In this document: positions 23,580 through 36,656 of the stretch, in pieces
Layout: every line of letters starts with the position of its first letter
Position numbering within the stretch: the first letter of the stretch is position 1
Assembly (NCBI GenBank): GCA_035578175.1
Contig: JAQMRL010000012.1
Span: 22,130,671 to 22,194,670, forward strand
Direction: 5' to 3'
From: Catonia carolina
Lineage: Eukaryota > Arthropoda > Insecta > Hemiptera > Achilidae
DNA: 64,000 bases
Program-made: the position numbers and the translations under genes
The notes under the pieces: generated by a model
Seen by the model: only the letters and a program-made list of their open reading frames with translations
Databases searched by the model: none
Told to the model about the DNA's origin: nothing

Positions 23580-25507
23580 TAAATAATTATTTTTTTCTAC
23601 TGTACATCAGTTCTATTATATTTTAGTAGCATATTTTCGGATATGTTAAAGACACAAATAGTGCGAAAGAAATAAAAATTCGTTAAGTAACGCTCTCTTA
23701 TGATTATTTCTTTGTTGATTTAGGAACTGATAGTTAATTGAAAACGTATAATAAAAATATACACATTATGCGCCAATAGTGTAAAACTCCAATCAGCAAT
23801 TCATTCCTCCTTAAAAAACGTTAGAAAAATCGTTGTGCATTGCTCTCTGTTTATTTTTGCTATAGTCAAAATTCAAGCAAAAAAATTATAATGATTCTTA
23901 GAAATAAAACCGTACGTATTGATGTACTACGCTTATGTTATTTTAGGAAGATGTTGGTTTGAACATTAAATTTAATTAACTCTTATCAGATTATATTTTT
24001 TGTACGATAAGTAAGATTAAATTTGTACGTTCTTTCATAACGACTTTGATAACATCCTTTCTTACAAATCTGATTTTTTAAATTACTTAAAATTAGGTAA
24101 ATAATGAGATGTTAAATACTCGGCACTATGAATTTGAGTTTTTAGATCATTAGGGTAGAAGTTAGTTCAAACATTTACAAGTTATCTGAAATAAACTGAA
24201 AAGTTAATTGGGTTACATTTTTTGGTTTGTAACCGTATGTTTCAGTAGAAAAGTCATTTGATGAGCAAAGCAGGCCTTCTAAAAAATTTTCACTTCGCAC
24301 CTTGCAAATGCGTCTTTAATATATTCACACTGCAAGGTCTAACGGTATAAAAATCTACTGTCATATGAAGAAGGTCTAAAAGTGTTTATTTCACCAGTAC
24401 TTCTTATGTTGTTATAATGGTTTAGTCGAAAATTGCTTCATTCTTGAAGAAAACAGAAGTATTATTTTAGCCGTGGAAGTAGCAGTTGAAATTTAAAAAT
24501 ATTTAACAGTTTAATGTTTCATATAGGCAATACTAATTTTCGCATCATAAAATAAAATAATGAAAAGAACTGCGAATAAGCGCGGAGAAATGTCAAAAAT
24601 ATTGCCTAGAAATTTTTCACATCGTTAACCGTTTTTAGTGTGACTGATTGTCGTTAAAAGGGCACAATTTCTATTTTGCTCTTACTAGGTATTGTTCAAG
24701 TATATTGTAAATTTCAGTTTGGTAATGCCGGCGATTCTACTGACGATTACTTGACAAAAAAAAACTTTAGAGACGTCCTTATTTGAATAAACTTTAATAT
24801 ACAATGAAAAAATCACAATGTGTTACGTTCGTATAGTAGTGTTTGCATGGTAGCCGAGAAAATAATGTCTTAAATTTAAGCAAGCTTGTATGTGTAAACG
24901 CAATCTATTCTTGTGCTTCCTTTTTAAGAATTTTAATTTTTCATACTGTGAAAAGCAGTATAAATATACTGCTGTTTCATACAATTAACCATAATCATTC
25001 CGTACTCGGAAGAACCTTAACAAGTTTAAAAATGTTTTTGGTAGGCGTTTTAATTCTGGAAAGTATAGCATTTCAGTAGACGTTATTGTTTAATATTCGG
25101 CCGTATCGTTAACTGGGCGGTGACAATGGGTGGATTTATGTAAAAATGTAAGTCGACGTCACGCGCAGGAACAGTACCGGACCAATCAGGAAGCTCGATA
25201 CTGACAAATGACGTAATACTGATTAAGACGTTTTCATTGGTCGATATCGGATGACGTAGTGAACTATAATGAGCCTTCTGATTGGACAATATTGACCAAT
25301 CAAAGTGACGCCTAAGAAGACATCTGATTCGTTAGGTTTGGAGATTTTTCATTGGTTAAAAATACTACACTCTGATTGGTCCTATATTATATCTGCCTTT
25401 GACGTCACACGCGCGTTGCCGTCATTGTAGGCCGCCTTACTTGCAAGACCTAAATAATTTTTTTTTTTACTGTACATTAGTTCTATTATATTTTAGTAGT
25501 ATATTTT
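23580..25507 (-). repeat. Reverse repeat A unit (copy 1, R3) and its truncated flank
   Basis: A plain A unit with CCAAT/CRE block at 25,083-25,450, followed by about 57 bp of the next unit's edge (to AGTAGTATATTTT). There the array stops and unrelated sequence starts with GGCTACAAC. Confidence 0.88.
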
Positions 25508-26542
25508 GGCTACAACTTAATACATCAAACAAAACTTTTTGTTTTAAGCTCTAAATAAACCTAGAGGCCTAACCAATCCTTATTCATTTTATTTAAGATT
25601 TTTTTGTATTTCGCCACAAGCTTAGACTATAAATTAGGTAGGCCTAAATAAGATGATAATATTTCAGTCTAACAATAGCAACCTACAACCCTTTGTAACC
25701 TTTTATTTACACAAAAAATAACATCAAGTGACGGTAATTTATTGCTGGAGAAAATGGAAGCTGCTTCTAATTTTTTTAGGAACCAGTAATAGTTGGTCTA
25801 TAATAATTTGTTTTCATATTTTTGACAAAATTTACACAAAAAAAGTAGAAGGCGCTGAAAGATAATAGGCCTACTTCACGAACGGGCCACGGATTTCTGT
25901 GGGAATTATCTTCGGCAACCATCAAGCATTTAGTCGCCTATCGTAGCCCTACTAGTAATTCCATTGCAGTTCCGTGAATCGACAGTTAATGCTTAATATT
26001 AATGTGATATTCATAGATTGTATGCTATTCAGCTAAGTTTTGGCTATATAAATTTTACTTATCCAAAAATAAGGCAAGCAATGCGACATTTTAAAATAAT
26101 AATGATAGGTCTAATTAATGTTATAATATAAAAATAATAAATTAAAACTTACCTTTTATATAGCTGTTTGTATTCAACTCTGGGGCTTGTAATCCCATGG
26201 CTTTGAAATACATATCGCTTCGTTTCAACATGATGAGACAGGAAATTTAACCGCGCAGTACTGTGGAAGTGCAGCCACGTGCAGATCGAACAGATCATAA
26301 CTCTACAGAACTGATGACAGCGACTCGACTTAAGATGTGTAAAACCGGCAACCTCGCGTGAATGAGTCAAAAAACGATAATAGCGTAAAATGTGTATAAA
26401 GCTGTATAACAATTTGTATAATTTTTATAACAACGGAACATCTCTTTTTACATCTGATGCATAAAACAAACTGCATCTCAATGATGCAGTTTTCGAGGTA
26501 AAAAGTCACGGCTAAGATGTAGAAATCGAGCGTCGAAGAATG
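25508..26542. other. Unclassified ~1-kb segment between A array and Penelope-like fragment
   Basis: Unlike A or B; the same segment is at 40,458-41,490. GC is higher at 26,200-26,350. On the minus strand a frame without stops runs from about 26,412 to 26,149 (87 codons), rich in His, Cys and Arg. It ends just after a splice-donor-like AAAAG/GTAAGTTTT (GT at 26,152-26,151), so it could be an exon or 5' end of a host or transposon transcript. The copy at 41,099-41,362 keeps the frame with about three differences. I do not recognise the protein and no ATG opens the frame at its 5' end. Confidence 0.4.
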
Positions 26543-26681
26543 TATATATATATATATATATATTATTTTATTAAACATTATTTTCCTTTGTTTGCACCAC
26601 TATATATATGATTATGAACAGCCAAAACAAAATAAAATAAAATATAAAACTCACCTCAGAGTATTATATCATATTAAGATC

Positions 26682-26708
26682 TTTCGTCTCCCTCGGAGAC
26701 ATCATCAG
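26682..26708 (-). ncRNA. Hammerhead-like core motif in the Penelope-like element (candidate)
   Basis: On the minus strand: CTGATGA, one extra T, the 6-bp hairpin GTCTCC-GAG-GGAGAC, then GAAA. CUGAUGA, stem II and GAAA are the core parts of a hammerhead ribozyme, and Penelope-like elements are known to carry hammerheads. The extra T between CUGAUGA and stem II is not canonical, and I could not find a convincing stem III with its cleavage site or a stem I partner. The same motif is at 41,630-41,656 in copy 2. Confidence 0.3.
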
Positions 26709-26862
26709 GACTTTAAAAAACATAAACACAATAAAACATAAAACACAAACACAATAGTGGTCGTAGACCACGTCAATTGTTCAAAACAATAGCTATCCTA
26801 AAGCACCATTCCGCGCGCGGTTTATTCGGCCGAATGACAGTATAATCATTTTGTACCTAGTT

Positions 26863-27128
26863 TTATTCCTTATCTCGATTAAGTACAATTTGAAATAATT
26901 TATCATTATCAAATTCTGTCTGGCTGTTCATTAAATTTATCTTTTTTTTTTTAAATTTATAAATATAATATTTCTCCAACTGCCATAATTTGTTACTATC
27001 AAAACATATTTCTAAAATTTCCAAATTATTTTCATGACTGCTTATTTTATGCCCTTTCGTCAGCAGATGTTCTGCCACATTAGAACTTTTACATTCCTTT
27101 TTTAAATAAGCAGCATAATGCTCAGAAA
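26863..27128 (-). pseudogene. Penelope-like element, C-terminal (GIY-YIG-proximal) fragment, copy 1
   Basis: Read on the minus strand from about 27,128, an open frame gives SEHYAAYLKKE, then SSNVAEHLLTKGHKI, then ENNLEILEI, then LEKYYIYKFKKKKINLMNSQ, ending at a stop at 26,863. The order 'N.AEH...GH', 'hh.hhh', 'LE..YIYK' and 'LN.Q' is the conserved tail of the GIY-YIG endonuclease region of Penelope-like retroelements. Reverse transcriptase and the GIY-YIG motif itself are missing, because the right-hand inverted repeat starts just upstream. The 71-codon portion often called as an ORF begins at a GTG and is not a true start. Confidence 0.65.
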
Positions 27129-27241
27129 ATCAGTATATGATATAATACTCTGAGGTGAGTTTTATATTTTATTTTATTTTGTTTTGGCTGTTCATAATCA
27201 TATATGTAGTGGTGCAAACAAAGGAAAATAATGTTTAATAA

Positions 27242-27246
<5 letters not shown>

Positions 27247-27282
<36 letters not shown>
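27247..27282. repeat. (TA)n microsatellite at the copy 1 / copy 2 junction
   Basis: TA run joining the Penelope-like inverted repeat to the start of the next B unit (TATTACGATACG). Its position at the seam makes it the likely site of the unequal exchange that built the array. Confidence 0.85.
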
Positions 27283-27287
<5 letters not shown>

Positions 27288-28864
27288 CGATACGTAGAAG
27301 GCAACTGAAAAATCTAATTCAAAATATCTTGAGACGAATTAATTTTTATCACAGGGTCAGCCAATTATATGACTAAAGCACATAAAAACAGAAGAGGTGG
27401 AGGTATAAATGACACTAGTCAGAGTTATCTCATCTGAGATTTATGAATTTCATTTTACAATCAAACCAGTGTTGATAATGAAATACAGGTGTCATTCGGA
27501 GAGTCGAAAGTACATGATTTTCCGAAGGACTGGCATTCTGATAAGTATAATTATAAATGCTGTGAGAAGACCATGTAAACTAACTCAACATATCTCACTC
27601 AGAAAAGATTTTAGAGGTTCAAACCACCTTGTCCGCTGCTTACCTAAAATACAACTTTCATTGCACAACAATTTCAACAGCCAGCATTTTAGTTTACTGA
27701 CAAATTGGATTGAAAATAAGTAATTTTATTAGCCTACCTTGCTTAAGAGAACGCATGAATTGTTCGGTTTCGGAACGTTAAAAAGTCGCATCTGATAATG
27801 CTTATAAAATTGTAATATTCGAACAAGCCTACATAATGCCTACATAATGCCTACATAAACACTGATTACAGGCCTAAAACTCTATAAAATCACAGCTACC
27901 GGGATCGTAATTTTTCTGCTTATACTTTCGCTACGACAATTAAGCGAATGCTGTCGCCGAATTATTTTTTATTTATCTCATCTGTACGAATCAGGTGTTA
28001 AAGATTATAGTTTTACACTGCCTGTGTAGAAGATATAAATACTGCTTATAAATTTCCCGTTAACTAACAGATCCTAAATCAACGAAAAATAGACTTGACA
28101 AGACGTTACTTGACAAATCATTTTTGACCTACGCTATTATTGTGTTTAATAGAAACAAAAATATATGTATCAAAATATAACTGGTATTCAACAAACGATC
28201 TATTAGGGTTGCGTGAGTAAGTCGGGCCAATTTGATTGTGATGCGCATGTGACGTCAACGGCTCAGGTAATAATTGCCCAATCAGAGTCTCGTATTTTCG
28301 GCCAATAAGAAAGCCCAGTTTTAACCAATCACAAGTCTTCTTTTGCGTCATTTTGATTGGTTAATATTGTCCAATCAGAGAGTTTATATTACTGTACAAC
28401 GTCACACCGATGTCAACCAATGACAAAGTGTCTTGAGCGTTACGTCATTCGTTTGGATATGCTGCTTTCTGATTGGTCCGTACTGATTCTAGGCGTCACG
28501 TCGAGTGTGATTGTAATATGAAGTCCACACCCAATGACAACTTCTAGTTAACGGTAGGGCAGAACATATGAAGGTACCTTTTAATGAGATTTATAGTTTC
28601 TTGGTAAATATCACTTACGAAATATGAAGTACCCCATTGTAGAGATCTTTCGAGTTCTTAAGGAAATTAAAAATTGGTTTCTGTTGCTGCTAAATGTTAA
28701 CACGGTTTTTTAAAAAATCACGAGTGTTCATTCGATACCGACACAAAGAAAAAAAACAAAAGAAGGTTATCTATTTTTCCTAGTTGTTCGATTTTTGTAA
28801 CCTAATTTTTGGCCAGTAATGTATCATATTTTTAAGGGAATGACTTTATACAACTGTAAATAAA
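27283..28864 (+). repeat. Repeat B unit, short form (copy 2)
   Basis: Counterpart of 13,357-14,938, with the same internal deletion and CCAAT/CRE block (about 28,225-28,500). Confidence 0.88.
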
Positions 28865-31800
28865 TATTACGATACGTAGAAGGCAGTTAAAAAATCTAAT
28901 TCAAAATTTTTTGAGACGAAACAAAGTCAATATCCTACCGGGTAAGAAAATATACCTCATTAATCCGTTTTATAACAAGAAAACTATTTTGCTCTACCAA
29001 CGAGCATTAGTCGAAAAATAATAATCAACGGTTTGACTAAATGATAATATAATGGCCAATGTGATTTCGAGAAATGTTTTCTGGCTTTACTCTGATTTCA
29101 TTAGTTCCTGTATTTTAAGGTGGATGAAATTTTTTGTGGCCATAATGAAAAGGTAGAGTGTTAAAAATTTTTGGAACGTAATTTGCTAGTTTCTGCAGGA
29201 AATAAATGTATTCATTTTTATCACAGGGTCAGCCAATTATATGACTAAAGCACGTAAGAACAGAAGAGGTAGAGGTATAAATGACACTAGTCAGGGTAAT
29301 ATTATCTGAGATTCATGAATTTCATTTTACAATCAAACCGTTTTGATAATGAAATACAGGTGTCATTCGGAGAGTCGAAAGAACATGATTTTACGAAGGA
29401 CCGGCATTCTTATAAGTATAATTATAAATGCTGTGAGAAGACCATGTAAACCAACTCAACTCATCTCACTCAGAAAAGAAAGCATTTGACAATCTGGACT
29501 GGAGTAAAATGTTTAAAACATTGAAAAGGCTAGGAATTAAATACAAAGAAAGGAAAGTTATCTACAGTCTGTATAAGAATCAAACGGCTGTTTTGAGAAT
29601 CGAGGGGTACGAAAAAGAGGCTGCTGTAAGAAAAGGTGTACGACAAGGTTGTTCTTTGTCACCACTACTTTTTAACTTGTATATAGAAGAGACTATAAAT
29701 GAAGTGAAGGAGAAATTTGACGTAGGAATAAAAATTCAAGGAGAAACAATAAAAATGTTGAGATTCGCCGATGATATAGTAGTATTAGCCGAGGCAAAGA
29801 ATGAACTAGAGGATGCCTTAAATGGAATGGATGAGATCTTGAGGAAGGATTACTTCATGAAAATTAATAAGAACAAAACGAAAGTGTTGTGCAGCAGCAA
29901 GAGTGGTTTAGAAGAGATGGGAAATTTAAAAGTAGGCAACGAAAACATACAGGAAGTTGGGGAATTCTGCTATCTAGGGAGTAAAATAACAAAGGATGGT
30001 AGAAGCACGAGTGATATCAAGAGTAGAATTGCTCAAGCTAGAAAAGCCTTTGAAATGAAAAACAGCTTACTGACTACAAACATTGATTTACAGATTAGGA
30101 AAAATTTCTTAAAACATTATGTTTGGAGTGTAGCATTATACGGAAGTGAAACGTGGGTGATAGGGGCTGTAGAACGGAAGAGGATAGAAGCTTTTGAAAT
30201 GTGGTGTTATAGGAAAATGTTAAAGATTAGGTGGGTGGACAAAATAAGTAATTTAGAGGTTCTTAGGCGAGTGGATGAAAAAAGAAGTATATGGAAGCAT
30301 CTTACCAAAAGAAGGGATAGGCTAGTGGGGCATATCCTAAGACATCCAGGTATTGGGCTATCAATAATGGAGGGTAACATTGAGGGAGTACATTGTAGAG
30401 GGAGGCAAAGATTAGAATATATAAAGCAAATTACAAAAGATGTAGGGTGTTACAGGTATGTAGATATGAAACGACTTGCGCAAGATAGAACAGGTTGGAG
30501 AACTGCATCAAACCAGTCGAGAGACTGATGACAAAAAAAAAAATTTCGAAAAAGGTTTTCTGGCTTTACTCTTATTTCATTAGTTCCTGTATTTTAAGAT
30601 GGATGAAATTTATTGTGGCTTTAATGAAAAGGTAGAGTGTTAAACATTTTTTGCACGTAATTTGCTAGTTCCTGACCGTAAATATGTATTCATTGTTATC
30701 ACAGAGTCAGCCAATTATATGACTAAACCACGTAAGAACAGAAGAGGTAGAGGTATATATGACAGTAGTCGGAGTTATCTCATCTGAGATTCATGAATTT
30801 CATTTTACAATCAAACCCTGTTGATAATGAAATACCGGTGTCATTCGGAGAGTCGAAAGTACATGATTTTCCGAAGGACTCGCATCCTGATAAGTATAAT
30901 TATAAACGCTGTAAGAAGACCATGTAAACCAACTCAACTCATCTCACTCAGAAAAGATTTTAGAGGTTCAAACCACCTTGTCCGCTGCTTACCTAAAAAA
31001 CAACTTTCATTGCACAACAATTTCAACAGCCTGCATTTTAGTTTACTGACAAATTGGATTGAAAATAAGTAATGTTATTAATCTACCTTGCTTAAGAGAA
31101 CTCATGAATTGTTCGGTTTCGGAACGTTAAAAAGTCGCATCTGATAATGCTTATAAAATTGTAATATTCGAACAAGCTGCCTACATAAACACTGATTACA
31201 GGCCTAAAATTCTATAAAATCACAGCTATCGGGATCGTAATTTTTCTCCTTATACTTTCGCTACGACAATTAAGCGAATACTGTCGCCGAATTATTTTTT
31301 ATTTATCTCATCTGTACGAATCAGGTGTTAAAGGTTATAGTTTTACACTGCCTGTGTAGAAGATATAAATACTGCTTATAAATTTCCCGTTAACTAACAG
31401 ATCCTAAATCAACGAAAAATAGACTTGAGAAGACGTTACTTGACAAATCATTTTTGACCTACGCTTTTATTGTGTTTAAGAGAAACAAAAATATACGTAT
31501 CAAAATATAACTGGTATTCAACAAACGTTCTATTAGGGTTGCGTGAGTAAGTCAGGCCAATTTGATTGTGATGCGCATGTGACGTCAACGGCTCAGGTAA
31601 TAATTGCCCAATCAGAGGCTCGTATTTTCGGCCAATAAGAAAGCCCAGTTTTAACCAATCACAAGTCTTCTTTTGCGTCATTTTGATTGGTTAATATTGT
31701 CCAATCAGAGAGTTTTTTATTACTGTACTACGTCACACCGATGTCAACCAATGACAAAGTGTCTTGAGCGTTACGTCATTCGTCAGGATATGCTGCTTTC

Positions 31801-31974
31801 TGATTGGTCCGTACTGATTCTGGGCGTCACTTTGAGTATGATTGTAATATAAAGTCCACACCCAATGACAACTTCCAGTTAACGGTAGGGCAGAACATAT
31901 TATGAAGGTACCTTTCAATGAGTTATATAGTTTCTAGTTAAATATCACTTACCAAATATGTAGTAGGCCTAGTC
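28865..31974 (+). repeat. Repeat B unit carrying a LINE fragment (copy 2)
   Basis: Counterpart of 14,939-18,049, including the LINE, the odd LINE/B junction and a CCAAT/CRE block (about 31,555-31,830). Confidence 0.88.
29479..30543 (+). pseudogene. 5'-truncated LINE, reverse-transcriptase C-terminal half (copy 2)
   Basis: Same truncation point (KAFDNLDW), same stop (TGA at 30,528) and poly(A) as copy 1. Two residue differences from copy 1 were seen: Ile for Thr after the LYIEET segment, and Ile for Val before QEVGE. FADD and the other motifs are intact, but the missing N-terminal half makes it non-functional. Confidence 0.85.
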
Positions 31975-33793
31975 TATATTTTCGGATTTGTGAAAGGCAC
32001 AAATCGTGTGAAAGAAAAAAAAATTCGTTGAGTAACGCTCTCTAATGATTATTTTCTTGTTGATTTAGGAACTGTTCGTTAACTCATAACGTATAATAAA
32101 AATATACACGTTCTGCGCCAATAGTGTAAAACTCCAATCAGCAATTCATTCCTCCTTAAGAAACGTTAGAAAAATCGTTGAGCATTGCTCTCTGTTTATT
32201 ATTGCTATAGTCAAAATTCAAGCACAAAAATTTTAATAATTCTTAGAAATAAAACCGTGCGTATTTATGTACTACGCTTATGTTATTTAAGGAAGATGTT
32301 GGTTTGAACATTAAATTTAATAAACTCTTATCAGATTATATTTTTTGTACGATAAGTAAGATTAAATTTGTACGTTCTTTCATAACGACTTTGATAACAT
32401 CCTTTCTTACAAATCTGATTTTTTAAATTACTTAAAATTAGGTAAATAATGAGATGTTAAATACTCGGCACAATTAATTTGAGTTTTTAGATCATTAGGG
32501 TAGAAGTTAGTTCAAACATTTACAAGATATCTGAAATAAACTGAAAAGTTAATTGGGTTACATTTTTTGGTTTGTAACCGTATGTTTCAGTAGAAAAGTC
32601 ATTTGATGAGCAAAGCAGGCCTTCTAAAAAATTTTCACTTCGCACCTTGCAAATGCGTCTTTAATATATTCACACTGCAAGGTCTAACGGTATAAAAATC
32701 TACTGTCATATGAAGAAGGTCTAAAAGTGTTTATTTCACCAGTACTTCTTATGTTGTTATAATGTTTTAGTCGAAAATTCCTTCATTCTTGAAGAAAACA
32801 GAAGTATTATTTTAGCCGTGGAAGTAGCAGTTGAAATTTAAAAATATTTAACAGTTTAATGTTTCATGTAGGCAATATTAATTTTCGCATCATAAAATAA
32901 AATAATGAAAAGAACTGCGAATAAGCGCGGAGAAATGTCAAAAATATTGCCTAGAAATTTTTCACATCTTTAACCGTTTTTAGTGTGACTGATTGTCGTT
33001 AAAAGGGCACAATTTCTATTTTGCTCTTACTAGGTATTGTTCAAGTATATTGAAAATTTCAGTTTGGTAATGCCGGCGATTCTACTGACGATTACTTGAC
33101 AAAAAAAACTTTAGAGACGTCCTTATTTGAATAAACTTTAGTATACAATGAAAAAATCACAATGTCTTACGTTCGTATAGTAGTGTTTGCATGGTAGCCG
33201 AGAAAATAATGTCTTAAATTTAAGCAAGCTTGTATGTGTAAATGCAATCTATTCTTGTGCTTCCTTTTTCTGAATTTTAATTTTTCATACTGTGAAAAGC
33301 AGTATAAATATACTGCTGTTTCATACAATTAACCATAATCATTCCGTACTCGGAAGACCTTAACAAGTTTAAAAATGTTTTTGGTAGGCGTTTTAATTCT
33401 GGAAAGTATAGCATTTCAGTAGACGTTATTGTTTAATATTCGGCCGTATCGTTAACTGGGCGGTGACAATGGGTGGATTTATGTAAAAATGTAAGTCGAC
33501 GTCACGCGCAGGAACAGTACCGGACCAATCAGGAAGCTCGATACTGACAAATGACATAATACTGATTAAGACGTTTTCATTGGTCGATATCGGATGACGT
33601 AGTGAACTATAATGAGCCTTCTGATTGGACAATATTGACCAATCAAAGTGACGCCTAAGAAGACATCTGATTGGTTAGGTTTGGAGATTTTTCATTGGTT
33701 AAAAATACTACACTCTGATTGGTCCTATATTATATCTGCCTTTGACGTCACACGCGCGTTGCCGTCATTGTAGGCCGCCTTACTTGCAAGACC
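31975..33793 (-). repeat. Reverse repeat A unit, MITE-free (copy 2, R1)
   Basis: Counterpart of 18,050-20,716 without the MITE. The empty site reads AAGTTTAAAAATG near 33,366, with one TTAA. CCAAT/CRE block at 33,426-33,793. Confidence 0.9.
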
Positions 33794-36656
33794 TAAATAA
33801 TTATTTTTTTTACTGTACATCAGTTCTATTATATTTTAGTAGTATATTTTGACACTTATTGCTAAGGTCCGTTTCGGGATCTAGGTTATTAAATAATTCA
33901 TACGCTAAAGTTTACAAATTACAAATATTTATTAGACTAAAAGATTACAAAATAAATGATTAAACTAATTATAATTAAATAACACAATAAATGATTTAAT
34001 AATTCACTTAAACTTGATAATAAACAATAAATAACTTACAATCACTTTTATAGCTTAAACAGACATACAAAACATAGAAATTGAATTCACATTAACTTTA
34101 CCCATTAACTTTATAATACACTCACAAAAGGCTTTACACAATAGACTCACAGACAGTGTTAGAATCGTCGACTGACACAATGTTCGGTACGCGCCTACCT
34201 ACGTCCGTTGGACATTCGTCAAAGATCAAACGATTACTGACTGACCGCACTCGGGGGTCTCTTTTTATACCTACTCATTCATAAAGATTGTTCCAGAATA
34301 AAGCAGTGAAATCTACTCAAGTAAAAAAATAATAACTCTGTATTAATGAATGTTAGAAAAATCCTTTTGTTAACAAGTCAACTACTGTAAATAGAAAACG
34401 TAAACAACCTCATAAACAACTTCATAAAAATAGCTGTACACAATAGTATACCTGAAATTTTATAATAGGCGTACTACACGATAGTTTTTACAACTATTGG
34501 GAATAGACACACCTTTATGGTCGTCATTGTAAAATTGTCATTCACAATTGATATATTATTATTTCTTTATTACTCTCTCTTGTTGTAACTATTATTTCAC
34601 ACTCTATACTATTTCATGAATGGATTTCTGGAACATTCGTGATCCGTCTGGTAGATTCTGTTACAATATTTTCGGATATGTTAAAGACACAAATAGTGCG
34701 AAAGAACTCTCTAATGATTATTTCTTTGTTGATTTAGGAACTGATAGTTAACTCAAAACGTATAATAAAAATATACACGTTCTGCACCAATAGTGTAAAA
34801 CTCCAATCAGCAATTCATTCCTCCTTAAAAAACGTTAGAAAAATCGTTGTGCATTGCTCTCTGTTTATTTTTGCTATAGTCAAAATTCAAGCAAAAAAAT
34901 TATAATGATTCTTAGAAATAAAACCGTACGTATTGATGTACTACGCCTATGTTATTTAAGGAAGATGTTGGTTTGAACATTAAATTTAATAAACTCTTAT
35001 CAGATTATATTTTTTGTACGATTAGTAAGATTAAATTTGTACGTTCTTTCATAACGACTTTGATAACATCCTTTCTTACAAATCTGATTTTTTAAATTAC
35101 TTAAAATTAGGTAAATAATGAGATGTTAAATACTCGGCACAATTAATTTGAGTTTTTAGATCATTAGGGTAGAAGTTAGTTCAAACATTTACAAGTTATC
35201 TGAAATAAACTGAAAAGTTAATTGGGTTACATTTTTTGGTTTGTAACCGTATGTTTCAGTAGAAAAGTCATTTGATGAGCAAAGCAGGCCTTCTAAAAAA
35301 TTTTCACTTCGCACCTTGCAAATGCGTCTTTAATATATTCACACTGCAAGGTCTAACGGTATAAAAATCTACTGTCATATGAAGAAGGTCTAAAAGTGTT
35401 TATTTTACCAGTACTTCTTATGTTGTTATAATGTTTTAGTCAAAAATTCCTTCATTCTTGAAGAAAACAGAAGTATTATTTTAGCCGTGGAAGTAGCAGT
35501 TGAAATTTAAAAAATATTTAACAGTTTAATGTTTCATATAGGCAATACTAATTTCCGCATCATAAAATAAAATAATGAAAAGAACTGCGAATAAGCGCGG
35601 AGAAATGTCAAAAATATTGCGAAGAAATTTTTCATATCGTTAACCGTTTTTAGTGTGACTGATTGTCGTTAAAAGGGCACAATTTGTATTTTGCTCTTAC
35701 TAGGTATTGTTCAAGTATATTGTAAATTTCAGTTTGGTAATGCCGGCGATTCTACTGACGATTACTTGACAAAAAAAACTTTAGAGACGTCCTTATTTGA
35801 ATAAACTTTAATATACAATGAAAAAATCACAATGTGTTACGTTCGTATAGTAGTGTTTGCATGGTAGCCGAGAAAATAATGTCTTAAATTTAAGCAAGCT
35901 TGTGTGTGTAAACGCAATCTATTCTTGTGCTTCTTTTTTGTGAATTTTATTTTTTCGTACTGTGAAAAGCAGTATAAATATACTGCTGTTTCATACAATT
36001 AACCATAATCATTCCGTACTCGGAAGACCTTAACGTTCGTATAGTAGTGTTTGCATGGTAGCCGAGAAAATAATGTCTTAAATTTAAGCAAGCTTGTATG
36101 TGTAAATGCAATCTATTCTTGTGCTTCCTTTTTCTGAATTTTAATTTTTCATACTGTGAAAAGCAGTATAAATATACTGCTGTTTCATACAATTAACCAT
36201 AATCATTCCGTACTCGGAAGACCTTAACAAGTTTAAAAATGTTTTGGTAGGCGTTTTAATTCTGGAAAGTATAGCATTTTAGTAGACGTTATTGTTTAAT
36301 ATTCGGCCGTATCGTTAACTGGGCGGTGACATTGGGCGGATTTATGTAAAAATGTAAGTGGACGTCACGCGCAGGAACAGTACCGGACCAATCAGGAAGC
36401 TCGATACTGACAAATGACGTAATACTGATTGAGACGTTTTCATTGGTCGATATCGGATGACGTAGTGAACTATAATGAGCCTTCTGATTGGACAATATTA
36501 ACCAATCAAAGTGACGCCTAAGAAGACATCTGATTGGTTAGGTTTGGAGATTTTTCATTGGTTAAAAATACTACACTCTGATTGGTCTTATATTATATCT
36601 GCCTTTGACGTCACACGCGCGTTGCCGTCATTGTAGGCCGCCTTACTTGCAAGACC
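33794..36656 (-). repeat. Reverse repeat A unit with a solo LTR (copy 2, R2)
   Basis: Counterpart of 20,717-23,579, with the solo LTR and the ~193-bp internal duplication (about 35,841-36,225). CCAAT/CRE block at 36,289-36,656. Confidence 0.88.
33850..34665 (-). mobile_element. Solo LTR, 816 bp (copy 2)
   Basis: Same insertion point and length as the LTR at 20,773, with a few substitutions. It was copied with the 14-kb unit, not inserted again. Confidence 0.8.

Larger units (their letters stand above)
26559..27250 (-). mobile_element. Penelope-like element fragment between inverted repeats (copy 1)
   Basis: About 117 bp at 26,559-26,674 recurs as its inverse complement at 27,134-27,250, with one clear mismatch. 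Both outer ends run into TA microsatellites. Between them lies the C-terminal coding end of a Penelope-like element. Penelope-like elements are known for terminal repeats in direct or inverted orientation and for severe 5' truncation, which fits. The insertion appears to be in, or to have generated, a TA tract. Confidence 0.65.
13357..27282 (+). repeat. ~14-kb segmental duplication, copy 1 (13,926 bp)
   Basis: Order: B unit, B unit with LINE, three reverse A units (one with a MITE, one with a solo LTR), unclassified 1-kb segment, Penelope-like fragment, TA tract. Copy 2 repeats it nearly base for base from 27,283. Copy 1 has the 843-bp MITE plus a TTAA (847 bp) that copy 2 lacks. It lacks one A unit (about 1.87 kb) that copy 2 has. 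These two events account for the length difference. Confidence 0.92.

Noticed and set aside
24843..25079. 78-codon frames at 24,843 and 51,454 within reverse A units
   Set aside because: Open only in these copies and antisense to the unit; no motif.
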